A DNA stretch of 64,000 bases, from contig NZ_CAJTMT010000001.1 of the NCBI RefSeq assembly GCF_910577345.1, positions 154,930 through 218,929 on the forward strand, in the 5' to 3' direction. The stretch's first letter is position 1, and the number at the start of each line of letters is the position of its first letter. Positions 59,244 through 64,000 of the stretch are shown here, one piece after another. Below the pieces are notes generated by a model that searched no databases, had not been told where the DNA came from, and worked only from the letters and a program-made list of their open reading frames with translations. The DNA is from an uncultured Duncaniella sp. GTDB taxonomy: Bacteria > Bacteroidota > Bacteroidia > Bacteroidales > Muribaculaceae. Both the position numbers and the translations under genes were made by a program.

Positions 59244-60821
59244 TTATCGTTCGGTGTAAGGCTCGTTCTGGTCACCCTTCAGAGCTGTATTCGATTCAAA
59301 TTCGCGGTAGTAGATGGGCCAGTATTTAGTGCCTTCATTGCCGAATCCGGTTACAGCCACTCCGGCTTCCTCCTGACGGACACGGTAGACAGGATCCATC
59401 ACTTCAACGAGCTTGCCCGTGCGCATGAGGTCAAACCATCTCTGCCCCTCTCCGAAGAATTCAAGCTGACGTTCATCAAGGATGAGATTCTCAACTGCAT
59501 CCTTGTCAGAGGCATCAACATCAAGATTGGCATCTTTGACATATCCTACACGAGAGCGGATGCTGTTGACGATTGCAAGAGCTTCGTCGCCACGACCTAC
59601 TTTATTGAGAGCCTCAGCGCGGAGAAGCATGATGTTGGCGAGACGCATGAACACCAGTTTGTGTTCAGCCTCTGTCGTAGTAAGCACCTTCCACTGTGAT
59701 TTATAGATACCGAGAGCGGCATCAATCGCCTTTTCGGGATCCTCGGGGGAGTATTTGATACAGTTTGTGATACCACGGTCCGCAGCAGCAGTCGTCATGT
59801 TGTCATACATTGTATAGGTAATTGGCAGTCGACCGGCATTGTAATAGAGACGTACTGTATCAACCGTGTTCCAGAAACGGCCATCGGTACCCCATTCAGG
59901 ATTGTCGTCCTGACAGCGGAGACGATCGACAAACTTGTCATACAGGCTCTGTGAAAGCATCCAGCCATTGTTTGTATTGCTCGCACCAAGCAGTCCCGGC
60001 CAACCGTTGTTAGCTCCATTGGAGGCATAATCCCAGTGCATCGCGAAAATCACTTCAGAAGATGCAGCCGGATTCTCGAAAATGCTCTTCCACTCCTTCT
60101 CACTTTTTGCAAGAGAGAAATCGGAGTTGTTGACAAACCATTCCGAATCCGTGATGGCATCCTCATAGCGCCCATACCACATATCAGCCTCGACTTTGAG
60201 CGAACGGACTCCGGCCATAGTCATGTAGAACTTACCTGAGCTGTTGGCAAGTGAAAAATAGGAAATCGCGGCTTCAATATCAGAATATATCTGGTCACGG
60301 ACATCATCGAGCGATGCGCGGGGACAAGAAACGGTAGCAAGGTCACCGGTAAACTCAGTATCGACAAGAGGCATACGACCCCATGCGCGGGTGCCCCAGA
60401 AATACATATAGGCTCGCATTGCGTAGGCCTGTCCCATATAGGGAGCAAGCTGAGCCTCGGTCACACCGGGGATTGTCGGGTACATCTTGATAGCCGTGTT
60501 CGCGCGGGTTATCACCTGATAGAAATTCTGCCAGTTCGCACCGTTGTCGGTGGGAAGGATTGAATTCATATAGTAATTGGTGTTGGCATAGTTCTGCACC
60601 TTCTCGCAATTGTCAGAACGAATGTCGCCAAACAATGCCTGACGCTGGTTGAGCGCAGTCTGGAATGAGGTATAGATACCGGCGTTCCAATTGCTCATTT
60701 CTTCCGTGTTCTGGAAGAAGTTGCCGGGTGCGAGATCCGACACGGGCTCTTTATCGAGGAAGTCGCCACAGCTTGTGAGTGACATGGCCAGTAAGAGCGG
60801 TAAAGCTATATATTTTTTCAT
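59244..60821 (-). CDS. susD: SusD/RagB family surface glycan-binding lipoprotein
   Basis: This 525-residue lipoprotein has the signal KKYIALPLLLAMSLTSC and the SusD signature (GDFLDKEP after the Cys). TPR-like helices include the N-terminal RANTAIKMYPTIPGVTEAQLAPYMGQAYAMRAYMYFWGTRAWG, and the C-terminal SusD_RagB domain contains EAEHKLVFMRLANIMLLRAEALNKVGRGDEAL and ILDERQLEFFGEGQRWFDLMRTG. It binds the glycan at the cell surface and hands it to the SusC transporter encoded 18 bp upstream. The substrate is not deducible, but a fucosidase in the locus suggests host or algal fucosylated glycan. Confidence 0.95.
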   Translation of the reverse strand: MKKYIALPLLLAMSLTSCGDFLDKEPVSDLAPGNFFQNTEEMSNWNAGIYTSFQTALNQRQALFGDIRSDNCEKVQNYANTNYYMNSILPTDNGANWQNFYQVITRANTAIKMYPTIPGVTEAQLAPYMGQAYAMRAYMYFWGTRAWGRMPLVDTEFTGDLATVSCPRASLDDVRDQIYSDIEAAISYFSLANSSGKFYMTMAGVRSLKVEADMWYGRYEDAITDSEWFVNNSDFSLAKSEKEWKSIFENPAASSEVIFAMHWDYASNGANNGWPGLLGASNTNNGWMLSQSLYDKFVDRLRCQDDNPEWGTDGRFWNTVDTVRLYYNAGRLPITYTMYDNMTTAAADRGITNCIKYSPEDPEKAIDAALGIYKSQWKVLTTTEAEHKLVFMRLANIMLLRAEALNKVGRGDEALAIVNSIRSRVGYVKDANLDVDASDKDAVENLILDERQLEFFGEGQRWFDLMRTGKLVEVMDPVYRVRQEEAGVAVTGFGNEGTKYWPIYYREFESNTALKGDQNEPYTER

Positions 60822-60839
60822 GATGTTGATTCTGATTGA

Positions 60840-63800
60840 TTAGAAGTTGACATTGATACCGCAACCGAGCTCGCGGTTATGGGGATAAATCGAGCTATCC
60901 TTACCAGGGGCAAGCACGCTGCCACCGATTTCGGGGTCAAAGCCTGTGTAGTTGGTCCATGTCATCAGGTTGTTTCCGTAGAGGTAGGCCTGAATGTTGC
61001 TGAACGGGGTTTTCTTGATCCACTTCTTTTCAAGTGTGTAAGTGAAGCGAAGGCTCTGAAGACGGAGGAATGTACCGTTCTCGAGGAACTGGCTGTTGAG
61101 TGCCATTGACTGGTTGTTGGTCTTTCGGCTCTTGGTATCAAGTGCATACCAAGTTGTGATTTCACCGGGATATTTCCAACCCTGAAGGATGTATTCGGGA
61201 GATTGACGGTGAGTGTTGCCACCCCATGAGGTATAGTAACGTTTGTTGTCGTTATAGATCTTGCCACCCCAGCTCAGATAGAAGCTGAAAGAGAGGGAGA
61301 AGTTCTTGTAGGACACAGAGTTGTACCATGAAGAGAACCATTTGGGATTGGCATTGCCGAGAATCATCTGGTCGTTGGTATTGATTTCGTCATCGTAAAC
61401 GCCATTTGCGTCGGGCATATTCTGCCAGATGACGTCGCCACCGCCGGCGACCACGCCATTGGCTTTTAGACGCTTGACTTCACCTTCATAGACAGTTCCA
61501 TCAGGATTGCGATACTCGATGAGAGTCGGCTGACCGTTGAGACCAATAATTACGTTGTCATATTCATCACGCTCGAAGACGGGAGTCAGACGGGTATGGT
61601 AGTCCTCGGCGTAGGCATTGCTGGCATCATACTGATAAACTCCAAGATTCTTGTAGCCATACCAGAGACCTGCGGGTTTGCCCTCGGCAACATACCAGGT
61701 GCTGTTGTGTACATAGTCCTCACGAGCAAGCGATGTGATGGTGTTGTTGTTTTTCCACCATGTGAGAGTTGTTGTCCAGTTGAAATTGCGGTTGGCAACC
61801 GGGATTGCTGTAACGGAGAGTTCAACGCCCTTGTTCTCGATACCTGCGAGATTGACACGGATATTATTGTAGCCGGTTGTGTAAGGGAGGTTCTGGTCAG
61901 CGAGAAGATCAGTGGTCTTCTTTATATAGTAGTCACCAGCGAATGTCAGGCGGCCATTGAAGAAAGCAAGATCAAGACCGAGGTTAGTCGAGGTGGTCTC
62001 TTCCCATTTCAGATTGGGGTTACCATACTTGGTGCTCGGAACAATCGCACCCACGCCATTGTAGGAACCGTTGTCGGTATAGACAGTCTTTGATTCATAA
62101 CGTCCGATCTTGTCATTACCGGTCTTACCCCAGCTTACACGGAGCTTGGCATCGGTGAGTGCGGGAGTTGCCCAACGCATGAAACTTTCGTCAGAGAAAC
62201 GCCAGCCGGCCGATACGGAGGGGAAGGTACCCCAACGGTTGTTGGAACCGAAGCGTGATGAACCGTCGCGACGGACAACTGCAGTGAGAGTGTAACGGTT
62301 TTTGAAGCTATAGACCGCGCGACCGAAGAATGAGGCAAGTGATTCTTCCCAACCATTGGTGTAGACATTGTTGAGATTATAGACTGTGGCCATGTTCATC
62401 CAGTGGAGTGTCTCTGAGAGGTATTCACTACCAGCGATATTGCTTGTATATGCGTTTGAGGTCTCAAAGCTTGTACCAAGCACTGCAGTGAGTGAATGAT
62501 CTTCACCGAAATTCTTATTGAATGTCGCAAATGCCTCACCCGAGTATTTCCATGTGTTCACTGTCTGGTCCGAACCTGAGTTCTTGCTGTTGCCGTCAAG
62601 ATTCTTTGAAACGAACTGTACGTTGCGTGATGTATTGAAGTTGGCCGAGATATTTCCTTCGAGTCGCAGATATGGAGCGATTGTCCATGCCACGCTCTGA
62701 TAGAAGACACCATTGTAACGGGTGGTCTCATTCTTACGCTGCTCAAGTTCAGCGATAGGATTGCGTCGGCCACCTGATGAAGAGTAAGGAATCAACTCAC
62801 CGTCGGGGTACCAGATAATGAGGTTGGCATCGCGTCGCATGGCATCCTGAAGGACTGCGCCACGGATATTGTTGCGCTTGTTGTAGGAAAGTCTCACGCG
62901 GGTCGAGAGGCGGACATTCTTCCAGGGATTATAGTCAAAGTTGGCATTGGCTGTGTAAACATCATTGAACGATGTCAGCATCACACCTTCCTGACCCACA
63001 TAGTTGAGAGATACACGATAAGTGTAGTTACTGTTGCCACCACTAATCTGTGCATTCATCTCGTCACGGTTAGCCGTGCGGAAAAGGAGGTCCTGATAAT
63101 AATAATTGGTAGTATAGAGAAGACCGACAGAGTCAGTACGGTTGTTGAACTTCTCGAGAGTATTGGCCGGAGTGAACTTGGTCGCATCAAGGCTCAGACG
63201 GCTTTCAAATGCGTTAAGCTGCGGAAGCTTGTTGGCCACGCTCGACCATGAGTGCTGATAGCGGACACTGACGTTGGTCTTGCCTGCCTCACCAAACTTG
63301 GTGGTGATGAAGATGACACCATTGGCAGCACGCGCACCATAGATTGAAGCCGATGCGGCATCCTTCATAACGTCAATCTGCTTGATGTCGCTCGGAGAGA
63401 TATTGTCAATATCATCGACAACCACTCCATCCACAACGAAGAGAGGAGACACTGCCCCATCGGAGAAGGTCGAGGCACCGCGCATGGTGACAAAACTTGA
63501 CTGACCGGGAGCACCCGAAGTAGAGGTAATCTGCATACCGGGAACTGAACCCTGAAGCGCATCAAGTACGCTCGTGGCATTCTTCTGTTCGAGTCGGGTC
63601 TGGTCAATTGAGGTCATGGCACCGGTGACATGCTTTTTGTTCATCGTACCGTAACCGACAACCACCACTTCATCGAGAACCTCTGAGTTCTCGACCATTG
63701 TGACTTCAAGATCGGAACCGGTGGCCTTTACTTCGGCAGGCTTGAATCCGATTGAGGAAATCTGGAGGATACTGCCGGATTTACAATTGAGAGTAAAGTT

Positions 63801-63989
63801 ACCGTCAATGTCTGTGGCGACTCCATCCTTGGTCCCTTTTACCATAATTGTAGCACCGATGATCGGCTCGCCGGCCTGATCAATAACTACACCCTTTTGC
63901 GTTATCATCTGTCCCCATGCGGAGGATGAAATCGCAATGAAAAAGGCAACAACAAACAGCTTCAACCATTGCTGCCATGTCTTGTGCAT
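60840..63989 (-). CDS. susC: SusC/RagA TonB-linked outer-membrane transporter
   Basis: This is a 1049-residue TonB-dependent glycan transporter. A signal peptide (KLFVVAFFIAISSSAWGQ) is followed by the carboxypeptidase-like N-terminal domain (about 30-105: GVVIDQAGEPIIGATIMVKGTKDGVATDIDGNFTL). The TonB box EVVVVGYGTM (about 107-118), the plug (about 120-225: ALQGSVPGMQITSTSGAPGQSSF, VDGVVVDDIDNISPSDI) and a large beta barrel to the C-terminus follow. It is the first gene of the visible PUL; any regulator would lie beyond 64 kb. The gene appears complete, with an ATG 11 bp inside the window end. Confidence 0.96.
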   Translation of the reverse strand: MHKTWQQWLKLFVVAFFIAISSSAWGQMITQKGVVIDQAGEPIIGATIMVKGTKDGVATDIDGNFTLNCKSGSILQISSIGFKPAEVKATGSDLEVTMVENSEVLDEVVVVGYGTMNKKHVTGAMTSIDQTRLEQKNATSVLDALQGSVPGMQITSTSGAPGQSSFVTMRGASTFSDGAVSPLFVVDGVVVDDIDNISPSDIKQIDVMKDAASASIYGARAANGVIFITTKFGEAGKTNVSVRYQHSWSSVANKLPQLNAFESRLSLDATKFTPANTLEKFNNRTDSVGLLYTTNYYYQDLLFRTANRDEMNAQISGGNSNYTYRVSLNYVGQEGVMLTSFNDVYTANANFDYNPWKNVRLSTRVRLSYNKRNNIRGAVLQDAMRRDANLIIWYPDGELIPYSSSGGRRNPIAELEQRKNETTRYNGVFYQSVAWTIAPYLRLEGNISANFNTSRNVQFVSKNLDGNSKNSGSDQTVNTWKYSGEAFATFNKNFGEDHSLTAVLGTSFETSNAYTSNIAGSEYLSETLHWMNMATVYNLNNVYTNGWEESLASFFGRAVYSFKNRYTLTAVVRRDGSSRFGSNNRWGTFPSVSAGWRFSDESFMRWATPALTDAKLRVSWGKTGNDKIGRYESKTVYTDNGSYNGVGAIVPSTKYGNPNLKWEETTSTNLGLDLAFFNGRLTFAGDYYIKKTTDLLADQNLPYTTGYNNIRVNLAGIENKGVELSVTAIPVANRNFNWTTTLTWWKNNNTITSLAREDYVHNSTWYVAEGKPAGLWYGYKNLGVYQYDASNAYAEDYHTRLTPVFERDEYDNVIIGLNGQPTLIEYRNPDGTVYEGEVKRLKANGVVAGGGDVIWQNMPDANGVYDDEINTNDQMILGNANPKWFSSWYNSVSYKNFSLSFSFYLSWGGKIYNDNKRYYTSWGGNTHRQSPEYILQGWKYPGEITTWYALDTKSRKTNNQSMALNSQFLENGTFLRLQSLRFTYTLEKKWIKKTPFSNIQAYLYGNNLMTWTNYTGFDPEIGGSVLAPGKDSSIYPHNRELGCGINVNF

Positions 63990-64000
63990 TGATTTTTTCA

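Overview
The window looks like a chromosomal segment of an anaerobic gut Bacteroidales bacterium, most likely in or near Muribaculaceae; the family is inferred, not proven. The evidence is a SusC/SusD-type glycan locus, repeated Bacteroidetes sigma-ABfr promoter elements (a -7 box of the form TAnnTTTG, several with a TTTG/GTTG box about 20 nt upstream), the near absence of Shine-Dalgarno sequences, an oxygen-sensitive class III ribonucleotide reductase, NfnAB, and families typical of the phylum (DUF5606, DUF4286, DUF6377, FloA, PurT). I see no rRNA, tRNA, CRISPR array, prophage or transposase gene.

Layout. 1-6.7 kb (+): the end of murB, murA, a RelA/SpoT homologue with a degenerate hydrolase domain, a TPR-like lipoprotein, a YihY membrane protein and RidA. 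6.7-10.6 kb (-): nrdG/nrdD, a HAD hydrolase and a Dabb protein. 10.8-12.8 kb: an accessory stretch with a long rod-like structured RNA (possible 6S RNA), a gene remnant, a lipoprotein, a hairpin-rich intergenic region and an overlooked 54-codon ORF. 12.8-20.1 kb: rmuC, then (-) tilS with a metal-domain AraC regulator, and a TonB-type receptor beside a TPR membrane regulator. 20.3-26.2 kb (+): a membrane protein, GNAT, Dus, CdsA, a GH13 lipoprotein, a winged-helix protein and a GT2 enzyme. 26.4-41.6 kb (-): DUF4286/ruvC, cstA, a MITE-like palindromic element, an NlpC/P60 hydrolase, tatD, a prenyl synthase, rnr, gyrB, dacA, folP, a small candidate RNA/peptide, a DUF6377 regulator and purT. 41.8-43.8 kb (+): tpiA, a SPOR protein and folE. 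44.0-48.3 kb (-): LuxR regulator/hemerythrin/DUF5606, a channel-like protein and a MATE exporter. 48.4-54.6 kb (+): a secreted protein, nfnA-nfnB, a TPR/PD40 protein, floA and a PHP phosphatase. 54.7-64 kb (-): a polysaccharide utilization locus.

How the parts work together. Most genes are housekeeping: cell wall, stringent response, nucleotide, folate and isoprenoid synthesis, and DNA repair. The last 9.3 kb forms one coherent system: SusC and SusD bind and import a glycan, two surface lipoproteins (one FAS1-like, one SusE-like) assist, and a GH29 alpha-L-fucosidase removes fucose. This suggests use of host mucin or other fucosylated glycans. A stand-alone TonB plug protein lies between the lipoproteins and the fucosidase, behind a 16-bp perfect hairpin. 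The 45.7-44.0 kb operon joins a diiron hemerythrin protein to a LuxR regulator with a degenerate receiver and probably serves stress or iron-centre homeostasis. The strongest candidates for undescribed biology are the structured RNA near 10.9 kb, the promoter-equipped 19-codon ORF/sRNA at 38.5 kb, the MITE-like element at 28.8-29.1 kb, the hemerythrin/LuxR operon and the plug-only protein.
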